From NCBI GenBank assembly GCA_021495925.1, contig JAKEKT010000020.1, positions 62,001-126,000 on the forward strand: 64,000 nucleotides of DNA, given 5' to 3'. Numbering within the stretch: position 1 is the stretch's first letter; every line of letters starts with the position of its first letter. The notes beneath the pieces were generated by a model. The model was given only the letters and a program-made list of their open reading frames with translations, searched no databases and was not told where the DNA came from. The DNA is from Diplodia intermedia (Eukaryota; Ascomycota; Dothideomycetes; Botryosphaeriales; Botryosphaeriaceae). Shown one piece after another: positions 45,647 to 55,882 of this stretch. The position numbers were made by a program, and so were the translations under genes.

Positions 45647-47023
45647 GGGGAGGGTGGGGGTCTTGTCTTCCCTTTCCGATGTCTTACGGTGCTATTCATC
45701 GTTCAAACAGGCCAATCTGTATGCAATGCTCCTCTTCAAGAACGTCAAGTCAAGTTGTTGCGGTGGTCGACTGCCACTTTAGCAACGATGCCGATCTATT
45801 GACTTCGAATGAGCCAAAAGCCACCCGTTCTCAGCAACTGATGGGAAACAAGCTCCTACAGAGAGAAACAATGACGACTACACGGCGGGTGACAAAAGAA
45901 ATTGCCCGCCCGTATTTACCTCATGGAGAAATTCGGCAAGGGATGGGCAGTTGAATACACGATCCGGACGTAAATGCGTGTATTTAAAACTTGTATTTGT
46001 GTTCCGATCTTGTATTCAACCGCCTATCCCTTGCCGAATTTCTCCATGAGGTAGATATAGGTGGGTGGGCAATTTTGTCACCCGCCGTGACCACAATCAT
46101 TGGGTGATGTTGACAACAGCTATCAAGCGCCAACAAGAATGATGATCAGAAGTGACAATTATCGACCAGTAGTAATGACGGAACGTATCGTTACCAACTC
46201 AAATCTCTTTCTGCTTGCTGCTCCATGAGCTTTCGGCGGAGTGATAGGCCGAGAGAGCAAGAGGCCGAACAGTCAAGTTGGTCTTTTACCGAGCAACAAC
46301 CCTACCACTGATTACTGACAGTACAAGGTGGACTGCACGCCGCCTCGTCGAAGATATTTGAGGCACTGCTTGCGCCAGCTTGAAGCTCAGGGCCAAAGCA
46401 TCAAGGGAGGAAATATCATGACATCATCAATACAAGCAGCATACGTACCTGTACCACAGACGAACGTTCATGTGCCTGTCTTCAGAGCACATGTCGGAGA
46501 CAGAACCTTTGCGCCGCCGAACAGCATAATTATTGAGGGCCGACATGCTGAAAGAAGTCTGTGCTCAAGCTCATACTCCAGACATGTGAGTTCGGAAAGG
46601 AAAGACCGAAACAGCGGTAAAAAAGGGAATTGTATGAATAAGACCCGTTTGCAAAATCTAATTGCAGCACTCGTTAATAAAGGACAATGATGTCGCCTTT
46701 CCTTCAGCAAGGCTATCCGCCGCTGTTTGTCATGATAAGGAAAGGCCGTATTCCCCATCCCATCCACCAGTCCATGATCCAAGCCTGTCTTCCTCACCCC
46801 TACCCCATCACCTCCACGAGCAATAAACCGCCTGGATCCACACACCATCTCCCCACGCACCTTCCCCAAAACACATTCCAGTCTTCCATGTATCATTGGC
46901 GCATCCCGCTTGATGAATTGACCATTCTTCGAAAAATGTCCATTTCTTGTGCCAGGCCGTGTTGTATGTCCAGAGTGTCGTGCCGTTTCGTTTCGCTTAT
47001 CGAATCCGACGTGTATCGACGAC
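45647..47023. other. convergent intergenic region with foldback element
   Basis: 3' flanks of the NACHT gene and of SAR1. It holds the foldback element A (listed) at 45869-46102. A plus-strand frame at 46328-46690 lacks any motif and was not called. Confidence 0.45.
45869..46102. repeat. foldback (MITE-like) element A
   Basis: Two inverted arms of 78 bases (45881-45958 and 46012-46089) pair at roughly 90 percent, separated by a 53-base loop. The outer ends read CACGGCGGGTGACAAAA and TTTTGTCACCCGCCGTG. The pairing may extend to CAATGA at 45869 and TCATTG at 46102. There is no coding capacity and no clear target-site duplication. The 69-bp centre (45951-46019) is shared with copies near 58.9 and 62.5 kb. 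This is the structure of a non-autonomous inverted-repeat transposon remnant. Confidence 0.8.
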
Positions 47024-48235
47024 TTAGACGTACTGCGACCTACAAACACAAAACCGTCAGCACCCCGACCAAGTAGACGACCCAGCCAAGAATTCACGTA
47101 CAGCCAGCGGATACCCTCGCCGTAGCCTTGTCTCATGACGACGGAGCACATGAAGACCTCGATGGGGCGGATGCCCTCGAGCGGGACCTTGCCCTTGCCC
47201 GTGGTCTGGTACAGGCCGAGCTCGTGCCTCAGCTGGTCCTCGGAGACGGCGTTGGGGTGGTCGATCTTGTTGCCGAGGATGAGGAAGGGCGTCTTCTGGA
47301 GCTCCTCCATCGACAGGAGAGCGTCCAGCTCGGCCTTGGACTCAGCGAAGCGCTCCGGATCCTTGGCGTCGACGAGGAAGACGATGCCGGAAACCTCGGG
47401 GAAGTAATCTTTCCACAGACGACGCGCCTGCTGGTGACCTGTTGTTGTTTGATTGTCATGCTTAGTAATGGCTCGGGAAGGGCTGATGCCGTCGGCTGTG
47501 CGTGGCACGGAGAAGGGAGAGGCGGGCAGGGGTGGTGGGGATGCGAGACATACCACCGAGATCGAAGGTAGTGAAGCGGCAGGAACCGATGCTCAGCTCC
47601 TCAGAGGCTGGGCTGTTGTTAGCTGATGTCCAAAAGCGACCGCGATAACGAGTCCGGGGTTGGAAACGTACTAGGGTGGAGAGTGGGCTGAAGGATGGCA
47701 CTGTAGGCCATGGTCAGCAATCTGCCTCGGAACTGTACCGTCTAGTCGGCGATGTGGAATACATACACGCGATCGTTCTGTAAGAGCACACGTCGTCAGC
47801 GTTCATTGTCCGGGCGGCACCGAGTGAGGTCGGAGATGATCGGTGAACGTACCTTCAACATGTGCAGGAGAGTGGTCTTGCCGGCATTGTCGAGACCGAG
47901 GAAGAGCAGCTTCTGTATTAACCCGGACCGTCAGCGACCGCTTTCTCCACCGCATTCTGTGCGCCCGTGGCCAAATGCTTTCCAGAGGGCGGGTTGGATC
48001 GGGGCCACGCACCGCATGCTTGTTCAGCAGGCCCAAGCTTGCGAGGACGTCCCAGACTGTTGCACACTTGAATCAGCAAACCATCCCGCAGATGTGCCTC
48101 CAGCTACAGGTGCAGGGCGCAGGCGCGACGGCTGCGAGCAGGGGTCTGAGGCGTCGCGGCGACGGGCACGAGACGGCGCTGATGGGAGGTTGGGCAGGCG
48201 GGGCGGGCGGACGTACACCAGTCGATAATCCACAT
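47024..48235 (-). CDS. sar1: SAR1 small GTPase (COPII coat initiation)
   Basis: Eight exons: 48235-48217, 48056-48013, 47912-47853, 47777-47767, 47700-47672, 47607-47554, 47438-47102 and 47039-47024. They encode exactly 189 residues, the normal fungal length. SAR1 recruits Sec23/24 to the ER membrane to start COPII vesicle budding. The N-terminal amphipathic helix (MWIIDWFWDVLASLGLLNKH) inserts in the ER membrane. P-loop GLDNAGKT, switch I/II TSEEL and DLGGHQQ with the catalytic His, then NKID and the C-terminal WLSQYV, are all in place. Exon 4 is only 11 nt (Asn-Asp-Arg plus two bases of Val), so only the longest exon shows in a frame scan. The exon-6 acceptor is the second of two CAG/CCAG choices, fixed by the conserved Thr-Ser-Glu-Glu. 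Confidence 0.96.
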
Positions 48236-49074
48236 GGCGGCGGGGGTAGTTGATTGCGCGAGGAGTGTAGAGGACGGAGCAAGTGTGCGTCGGAAGGTTG
48301 GCAGCTGCGGTGTTGGAAGCTGGAGAGTCGTCGGTGGAAATCTGTGGCCAGACCATGATGAGAGCCAACGTCAATCTGGCTCTTGGCAGCCTCTCCTCGG
48401 CTCCGCCCACGAGCCGCCCCGCCACTCACCCGCGAGCGCTGACCGAGCCCTACCACTCCCACCTCCGCAAAACCCCAGCATTCGAGCAGGCACCGACAAT
48501 TCGCACTCATGACACGTTGCAAAGCTGTCCCGAAACCAATGTGTCTCAATTCACCTACGACCCCATCGTTTGTACCGTCGTAACCCGGCTCCCAACCTAC
48601 TCCCCCAACAGCCCATCCTCCCAACCCGTCCTATGCAAATGCTATGCTATCCGCGAACAGCCCTCCCTGAGCGATCGATATGAATAACTCCTCGCTGCCC
48701 AATGTGTTCCAGAAAGAAAGAACCCTCATTCGCAACGAAAGCAGAGATGGATGATAAGAAAACGCCTGGGTGTAATGCTTGGTCATCAAGTCGTGGGGTA
48801 TCCTGCCCTTTTGCGTGTGGAAAGGCCGTGTGCCTGGCTGCAGAGCAGTCCGACGCAAAGCTGCAGGCATCGTCAAAATAGGTGAATATGCAGGAAGATT
48901 AAGACCTTGATATAAACAAATCGCTAGAGTACCTGCTGCGTCCAGCGAAAACGCCGAAAACGGGAAGCGTGGGTATTTACAGTAACGGAAATATGCAACG
49001 TGAAATGTGCGCGAGAGCAGCGACCAGCAAGTCCGGAGACTCGTAAAGGTGCCGACAAGTCAGCGGCGCTCCTC
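48236..49074. other. intergenic; SAR1 promoter
   Basis: Upstream of SAR1 and downstream of the acidic protein gene, both leftward. Frames here are short and overlap. No further gene or RNA seen. Confidence 0.5.
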
Positions 49075-51429
49075 TCAGTACGAAAGCACATGCACTGGCG
49101 TGGCCTTCTTGCCTCTGTACGCGGCAAGCCCCATGCCAACCTCGCGCATGCGCTCCGCGCCCTTGCCCGGCGCAGGGCGGCGCTCTTCTTTCTTGCAAGC
49201 CTTGCGGCAATGCTTCTGGTATAGTTTTTCTTTGCGGCGCTGCCGCTTGAGGGCAGTTCCGGCTTTGATGTCCATGGGCCCACGCTTCAGCGTGTCGTTG
49301 GTGGTCGTCTCACCCTCCTCGTCGTCGTCGTAGTAGGCGCTTTGGTGGAAGAGGGTAGGAGGGCGAGGGAGAGATGCCACAAACGTCGGCGGAGGCCCCT
49401 GATCCATACCCGCGAATTGAATGACCTTCTGCTGTCTATATGTAACAGTCAAGGACGTGCGACGCGCGTGCGGCGGGGAACGGATGCGGCCGGCAGGCGG
49501 CGGAGAACGGAGACGCTTCGGGGATTGACCGAAAAGACGACGGGGAGGCGGGGAGCGGTGGGCCTGTCCGCGCTTAGCCGGCGGTGGTGGAGAACGAAGA
49601 CGCTTGGGCGACGAGATCGGGGAGCGCTTTGGCCCTGTCCGACGACGGCCACGGCCTTCGATGTCGTCGATTTGGTCAAGCTGGCCATGCATCAACATGT
49701 GCTGGTCGCTGTCTTCAGCAGCTACGTCCACTTCGTCGTCCTCGTCTTCCTCGTCCATCTCAGGGTCCGACGTGGGGAAGGTGGGATCGATGTCCTGAGG
49801 AGTCTGCTTGTGTTTGGCAGCCCTGCGTTGCTCGAGGGCGGAGTAGTAGGCATCTTCCAGAGGGCGGTCCTCGTCGAGGGTGCCGCAGACGAAGTCCGTG
49901 CTGTCGGGAAGCTCGGGGCTACGAGGACGAATGTTGACTGGCTTCCTTTTCTTGGCAGGAGAAGCCTTGGTGAACACGCCAGAGCCAGACGCAATTGAGC
50001 AGGTAGAGTCGGACAGACTGCGATGACCCGATGGCCTAATGTGCTCAGGCTCACTGGAACTGGGGGCGACTATGCGACTAGGCGCCCACCATTGGTAGTC
50101 AGACCCGGCGTCGCTTTCATCATCAGAACCAGCAAAGCCCTGCTCGTCGTCGGTCTGGAAACCGCCGTCGGAGACGCTGCCATCGGATATGACAGATTCA
50201 TTGTCATTCTCTTCTTCCTCCTCCTCCTCTTCCTCTTCCTCTTCGTCATCGTCCAGGTCTTCGTCTAGGTCCAGATCCTCGTCATCCTCGTCAAGCAGTT
50301 CCTCATCCTCATCGTCGTCTTCCAATGCCTCCTCCTCGACCTCTTCGCCGAGTTTTCTCAACCCGTTCTCGATTTTCAAGGTATCGGTAACCGTCAAGCG
50401 CGTCTTGTGGCATGTAAGCTCTTGGGTCCATTCTTCGACTTCCTCTTCGGAACTGGCAAATTCGTGAAAGCGCGTGGCCTCGCGGCGCCCGATGTCTGAG
50501 TTCTCGCTGTACTTTCTCGAGTGGCGAATGACAGAGGCACTCTTGCGTACGCTCTTAGGAGAGTCGTTCCGCACAGTTGAGTCCGAGCCACGGTGCGAGC
50601 GTGGCGCACCCTTGCCTGGAACAGCAAGTCGGTTCTGAGGCGGAGGAGGGCTTGCCATGCGAGACTTCTTCACAGGTGTCGTGACCTTCGCGTCGCATGC
50701 GAACTTGATGGTGCAACGGCGAGGAGTGGGCTCCGCAGGCTTCTCGTCGGCGCGAGGTGGGGACTGTGGCTTCGTGGGAGCAGCATTGGCACTGCTCTCC
50801 TTCCCGCAGGCAAAGGTGATGCACCTTCTGCGTCCGAGTCCCGCCTCAACCGAGTTTTCGTCGGTGATTTTGACAGTCTTGTTTTCAATCCTCTCCGCGA
50901 TGTTCTCGTCGTGGCGGATGGTAAGAGCAAGATCGGATTCCTTCTTGATGGAGATAATGGGGAGACCTCGGAGGGTAGGAGGGAGCGGCGGGCTAGGAGA
51001 GCTGGTCCTTGTGCCCGGGCTCGTGAAGCCTCCGTCGCTGGTAAGGTCGGTCGAAGCAGTGCTGACATTGCTCCACGTCGAGGCCGTGGACATGCCTCGC
51101 TTAAGCTCCACATGGTGGTCGTCATCCGACTGCGAATCGCTCTCGGAGTGGAGGGCCTGGGTCAACAAGGATTCCTTGTGCTGGCGAGATTCACACCGGC
51201 TCTTTGCGAAATTGGTCGCAATGCCCAATGGAGCAGGCTTGCGCGGAGTGGGGCGAGGGGTCTGCAGTTGTTCGTCAGGTGGTTCGTCGGTGTCTGCGAG
51301 AAGCTCCTCCCCGAGGCTCATGGGGCCTTCCTGCGCAGTCGGCTGGTTCTGGAGCGTCCTGGTCTGCATGTTTGCTGTGATGGTGTCGAAGTCTTTTTGG
51401 TTTGAAGCCATGTCTGAGAACGGCGGCAA
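49075..51429 (-). CDS. acidic fungal-specific protein (DUF2457-like)
   Basis: A single exon of 784 codons. Two similar short motifs, RRRCITFACGK and RRCTIKFACDA, lie about 45 residues apart near residues 205-255. They are followed by a basic Ser/Pro stretch with PVKKSRMASPPPP, then HEFASSEEEVEEWTQELTCH. A very long Asp/Glu run (about 370-420) comes next, then SPKRLRSPPP repeats and a basic C-terminus (LKRQRRKEKLYQKHCRK, KGAERMREVGMGLAAYRGKK). The layout matches the Pezizomycotina-restricted family known as DUF2457, probably nuclear given the basic clusters. Function unknown. The start could be 51429 or the Met seven codons later. It is largely disordered by composition, yet the frame is clean for 2.3 kb. 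Confidence 0.7.
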   Translation of the reverse strand: MPPFSDMASNQKDFDTITANMQTRTLQNQPTAQEGPMSLGEELLADTDEPPDEQLQTPRPTPRKPAPLGIATNFAKSRCESRQHKESLLTQALHSESDSQSDDDHHVELKRGMSTASTWSNVSTASTDLTSDGGFTSPGTRTSSPSPPLPPTLRGLPIISIKKESDLALTIRHDENIAERIENKTVKITDENSVEAGLGRRRCITFACGKESSANAAPTKPQSPPRADEKPAEPTPRRCTIKFACDAKVTTPVKKSRMASPPPPQNRLAVPGKGAPRSHRGSDSTVRNDSPKSVRKSASVIRHSRKYSENSDIGRREATRFHEFASSEEEVEEWTQELTCHKTRLTVTDTLKIENGLRKLGEEVEEEALEDDDEDEELLDEDDEDLDLDEDLDDDEEEEEEEEEEEENDNESVISDGSVSDGGFQTDDEQGFAGSDDESDAGSDYQWWAPSRIVAPSSSEPEHIRPSGHRSLSDSTCSIASGSGVFTKASPAKKRKPVNIRPRSPELPDSTDFVCGTLDEDRPLEDAYYSALEQRRAAKHKQTPQDIDPTFPTSDPEMDEEDEDDEVDVAAEDSDQHMLMHGQLDQIDDIEGRGRRRTGPKRSPISSPKRLRSPPPPAKRGQAHRSPPPRRLFGQSPKRLRSPPPAGRIRSPPHARRTSLTVTYRQQKVIQFAGMDQGPPPTFVASLPRPPTLFHQSAYYDDDEEGETTTNDTLKRGPMDIKAGTALKRQRRKEKLYQKHCRKACKKEERRPAPGKGAERMREVGMGLAAYRGKKATPVHVLSY

Positions 51430-54400
51430 ATTTAGTACTAGCGGTGGCTGCAGTTCTGTGGCGAGCCAAGAAAATACTGAGGGCTGATGAAGCCGCTATG
51501 TGGAAATATACAGGTTTCGAGATTCGAAGGGAGAGGTTCCACGCGTCCAGGGCCAGTGGCCGGCGGGGAGGCGTGGGCGAGTATGTGGCGGATGCTAGTC
51601 CGGCGCTGCTGTCGCTGTCGCTGTTGTAGTTGTCCCTAAGGACCGCAGGGCTATAATATCAGAACCAACATTGTGAGGTTTGACGTCGTGTTTCAAAAGA
51701 TCAGGAAGCGGAAGGACAGCGGTCCTGCAGGCTGACGGGTGAGCATTAGAAGCAGGCGGGGAGCATGCTTGCTCGCGCTGGGGCGTACCTTGCGACGTTT
51801 GGAGCAAGATGCGCAGCAGAGTTGTGGCGATGCGCAGGCTGGGTCGCTGGGCGCGTCAAAAGGGCCGGATCCGCCAGCAGCCAAGAAATTGCTGCTCCTA
51901 ATTTCCCAATTTCGCGCGGGTGAGACTCGGACACGGCCTCGCTGAGGGGCGCCACGCAGGGAGCGGCGGCGCGGAGAGGCGCGCGGGCGGACGGGCGATG
52001 CGGTGGTGCGGCGAGGGCGTGAGGAAGAGAGTTGGTTGTGGGCGGGCTCGCTCTCAAGAAGGCGCTGTGCGCTGCTAGCTCAAGCTTTTCGCTGCGGGAA
52101 TTGCCCGGCAATTTTGCACGGTGGGCGCGCGAGAGGACCACGGGCGGCCGGCCGGTGCTAAATGAGTGTTGGGCGGGTGGGTCCGTCGCCGTGATGCCCG
52201 TGGGTGCGGTAGGGCAGCGCCTCGCCTGCATGCAACAGCACACAGCACGGAGCCACGGTGGCATCGGCTTAGTTAGATCTGCTTTGCTGACCGTCACCGC
52301 CGTGCGCCGTCAATCGCCGCGGCTCAGCCCTACTGCTTGGGGCATTCCGTCAGCGGCCGCAACGTGGATGGCCACCGCAACGCGCCTGCTCTCCCCTCCT
52401 GCAAAACCTGCTCTCCACGCGCCAACCAGCTGCGAGCGTGAGCTGAGCGAGCCCGCAGACCCTGATCGGCTGCCGTGCGACCGCGGCGGCCTGCCTGTTC
52501 CCGGCGCCACCGCCCACTCTTGCTGCCCGCGTCTGACAGGCTCGGCTTGCTGTTACCGTCCTCGAGTGCGCGCTTTTCCCCCTCGCTGGAATGGGATGCC
52601 TTGCAGCCCATCATCGTGCCTCTCCCCTCCCGCGCGCGCGTACGAGCTGTCGCACGCCCTCAACACATAGCGCTGCGCGCCACAGCAAGCAATTGCCTTT
52701 TGCACCGCTCGGGGCCGGCCAGGCGCGCCGCTGCCTGCTGTCTCATGGCCCACGGCCGCGGCTTCACCCACGGCAGAGCGCGACCGTTTCGGCTACGAGC
52801 AATTTCTCACGCACGCCCCTACCGCAGTCCTGAGGTGCCGCGCCTCATTGAGTTGTTCCGCACTCCTCCTTCCCCTATCTCACCGCTCTTCGCGCCCAGC
52901 TGCCTCTCGTGCTGGAAACTTGGAGGCTGCACCCACGTCTCGCAAGGTCATCTGCCACAGGCGCCCGTTGTGGGTGTAGCCCGACACGTACAGTGCTTGC
53001 CGCGCCCTCATTCGCCTGCAGCAGCCGCTTGTCCGCATGCGCTGCCCTGTCTTTTGCTAGAGTCGCTGCAAGCGCAGCAGCCGCTTCGTGACTACGCGTG
53101 CGGTAGGTACCATCTCCGCCGCCTCACCATTGCTTTGCCTCGTGCCGCGCACATCCAGCAAACATGTGGCAGCAATGATCACTGCATGCCGGGCGGCCTG
53201 AGCCGCGCTCGCGACTGCACTCCACACGCGTTGCAAGGATGTCCCGCGCCGAACCACCAGCGTGGGGAACGTTGATGCCCTGCCGAGTGTTGGCTGCTGA
53301 GGTCACTGTTGCTGGCCAGCTGGTACCGACGTCATCCAGTGCCGGTGTCACGGTACTTCGTCAAACAACACACATTCCTGATCCTCAGTCCGGCTTATGC
53401 GTTCGGCTACCGGCTCGTCAGCAGCCTCGTACCTTGCGTCACGGTCAGCTTCGCCTCCTGCTCGGGCGTGGTCGGAGCAGTCCTGATGCTCCATTCTCCG
53501 AGGCCTCCGCCCTGGGCGTTCCGTGGGCAGTCCAGCGCCACTGTTTCCAAAACAAAGTGGCGGCGCTCCATGCGGTTCTGGACGTCCCCGCTCCGCCCAC
53601 CTGCTGAATCAACTTGAATCAACCTTTTCATCGCAGATGACAACGCCTGCAGGGGCGCTAACGTGCTCAGCTCTCAGGGAGATGGCCTAAGCAATGCCAG
53701 ATCGTCAGCTGTCGTGTAATGCTTAGCCGTCAGGGAGGGCGCATCAATGCTGCGCCCATCCTTTGCTTCCGACGGGGCCGCCGTGGCAGCACAGCCTTCA
53801 ACACCAAAGCATAACATCACGAATAGACTACTGTGCAATAGCTTCCTGCCGTGTGTCGGTATGGAACAGCCGGGAAAGGTGCGAGTCAGAACTGCCCATT
53901 TTCGTCTTCGCGCGTCTTGGTGCTGCGTCACGAACGCCCGTGGACTCGTCCATGGCCAAGGTAAGGTTTCCAATTCGCGTCCATTCCACCGTTGCCTCAG
54001 CTCTTCGGTCAGATTCCCCGCGTATGAATGATAGCCGACCGTCTGGAGGTTACTTGAGGGTTGATATTGTTGTCATCACGCTCAGAGGTTCCATTAACGT
54101 GCCGCCTCCGGCGTCATGTTCCCTGCGGCCAGGTCCTTCGCACGCCTCGTTGCAAGGGGCAATGTTTTATCGACCGGTCCAGCCACCGGCCCCTTCCTAT
54201 TTCTCTTTCCCGGACACCAAGCTTTGTCGGCCGATTTCGCTGCATTAAACCCCGCAGGAGCGGGGTTGCCGTCTGTTGTGGTATCAAGCTACTGCAGTGA
54301 CACTAGGTTCGCATATCTTGCATGACGCGGTACGCCTTATAGTCGAGTCCGAACAGTCTCTTCACGTATCCTTTCCCAGCATTCCGACAGCCGGAGGCCT

Positions 54401-54830
54401 ACTTAGACACGGGCAAGGCTCGTACGGGGTTCGACGCCATAGAGCGCCCCAGTGATGAGTATTTCTCATCACTATTGCCGATTTGCTGTTTCGATCCCCC
54501 AAGCGTAGGTATCCGGAGGGAACCCCCACGAACACATGGTACGAGCGGTGCCTTCTCCGGTAGGAATGCTCATATTTAAGCGCTGCATGGGCACTAATGC
54601 AAAGGCGTTCGGTCATCTGCGCCGTGGACAATCGCATATGCATACGATCACCTCCCCTTCCCGTGGATGCTTCTAGCCTTTCGAAAGCCGAATCCTCCAA
54701 TATCTGACTTTCTTGTTTAACTGTTCAGCCCTGGTCAACGCTCCACAATGTGCGATTTATAAAGCCTACAGTCGAAACTAAACTCTATCGCGCAGTGGAC
54801 CAGCAGTTCACTACAAGATTGCCAACAATT
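51430..54830. other. 3.4 kb gene-free GC-rich stretch
   Basis: Upstream of the acidic-protein gene, running to tRNA-Leu. Long frames (for example 52475-53275 on the plus strand) are rich in Arg, Pro, Ala, Ser, Cys and His with no motif, as expected from GC-rich non-coding DNA. It may contain a long promoter or 5' leader. No repeat family recognised. Confidence 0.5.
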
Positions 54831-54929
54831 GGTGAGGTGGCCGAGTTGGTTATGGCGCCAGGTTAAGGTTAAAGCTTAACAAGTTTCCTGGTGGGGCAAC
54901 CCGCGCGAGTTCGAGTCTCGTCCTCATCA
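54831..54929 (+). tRNA. tRNA-Leu (AAG) with 17-nt intron
   Basis: The acceptor stem GGTGAGG pairs with CCTCATC, with A as discriminator. The D stem is GCC/GGC; the anticodon stem is CCAGG (54858-54862) with CCTGG (54887-54891). Loop TTAAGG plus T86 gives anticodon AAG. The intron is 54869-54885, one base after the anticodon in the canonical position, and contains CTTAA that can pair with TTAAG of the anticodon loop. The long variable arm (GGGG-CAA-CCCG) and the T arm GCGAG-TTCGAGT-CTCGT are class II features. Mature length is 82 nt. A T6 run just downstream (about 54933) serves as the pol III terminator. Confidence 0.93.
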
Positions 54930-55882
54930 ACATCTTTTTTGCTCTTTTCCTGTTCGCATGCCAGCTGTGTGGCGACTGATGGGAGATCTGGATCTAATTT
55001 TGGGCATCGGCTGGGGGTGGCCGGCTTCCGGCGGTTCTTTTCCGCCGGGCTTATCCATGGCACATTGGGCAGCCGCAGAGCCAGAGCCACCGCCCACGAC
55101 GTCACCTTCGAGATCGGGGCAGTCAACGTGGACGCTGACGAAGCTCTTTGCCTCTCGCCCCCGCCATGGCGATTCCTGCGTTGCTCTGCCACCACCCATT
55201 GCTAAGGATGCGATCATCATTGCCGATTTCTTCAGGCTTCACAGCCCAACACCCACGATGCGACGTCGGCTCATGCCCCCGCCGATCTGCTGGCGGCTAA
55301 CGAAACTCGAGCGATACATACTCGCCGTTTTGCCGCCACATGGCACAGTAGCCTTACAGCGGACCGGTCTTGGCCTTGGCTACATTGCCACTTTAGGCTA
55401 CCGGCATATCTTATCAGACCGCTACGCCTGCACTCCAGCTGATACGGAAGAAGGCACGTTTACAGCCAGAGTTGGGGGCCATCCGTACCGCTGTGGCTTA
55501 CTGGAGGTCATGCTCCTCCATGCCCTCCGCCCGTCACGAAGACGGCCGACGCCTCCGCTCTTTGCAACTGCCTAGAGGGCTTCAATGGCGTGGTCAAAGC
55601 GGTCTGGCCCTACGCCAGAGGATCACCCTTCTCAGCCGCATAGTTACAGGCGGTGCGCACGCGGTAGGAGGCCCAACAGCGGCCTCTCACTTTTCGTGGG
55701 TGACGGTGAGCGACTTCGTTTTGGATGGTACCTTGCGTCTCTGAATTTGAGCTTCGATTTCGTCCGTTCACCTTCGCTCTTGACCGCACTCTCGTTTTGC
55801 CAGTGCCATGTCTTTTCCATGACCTCCATGTCATTGCTTCGAATGCTCGCAGCCCACGACAACCGTCTCTCGGGTTGTTACC
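54930..55882. other. intergenic, no supported gene
   Basis: Between tRNA-Leu and the membrane-protein pseudogene. Frames on both strands (for example 54958-55575 plus) have no motif. The tRNA terminator lies at its left end. Confidence 0.45.

Noticed and set aside
52475..53275. 266-codon plus-strand frame
   Set aside because: Rich in Arg, Pro, Ala, Ser, Cys and His with no motif; equally long frames exist on other frames of the same GC-rich DNA.
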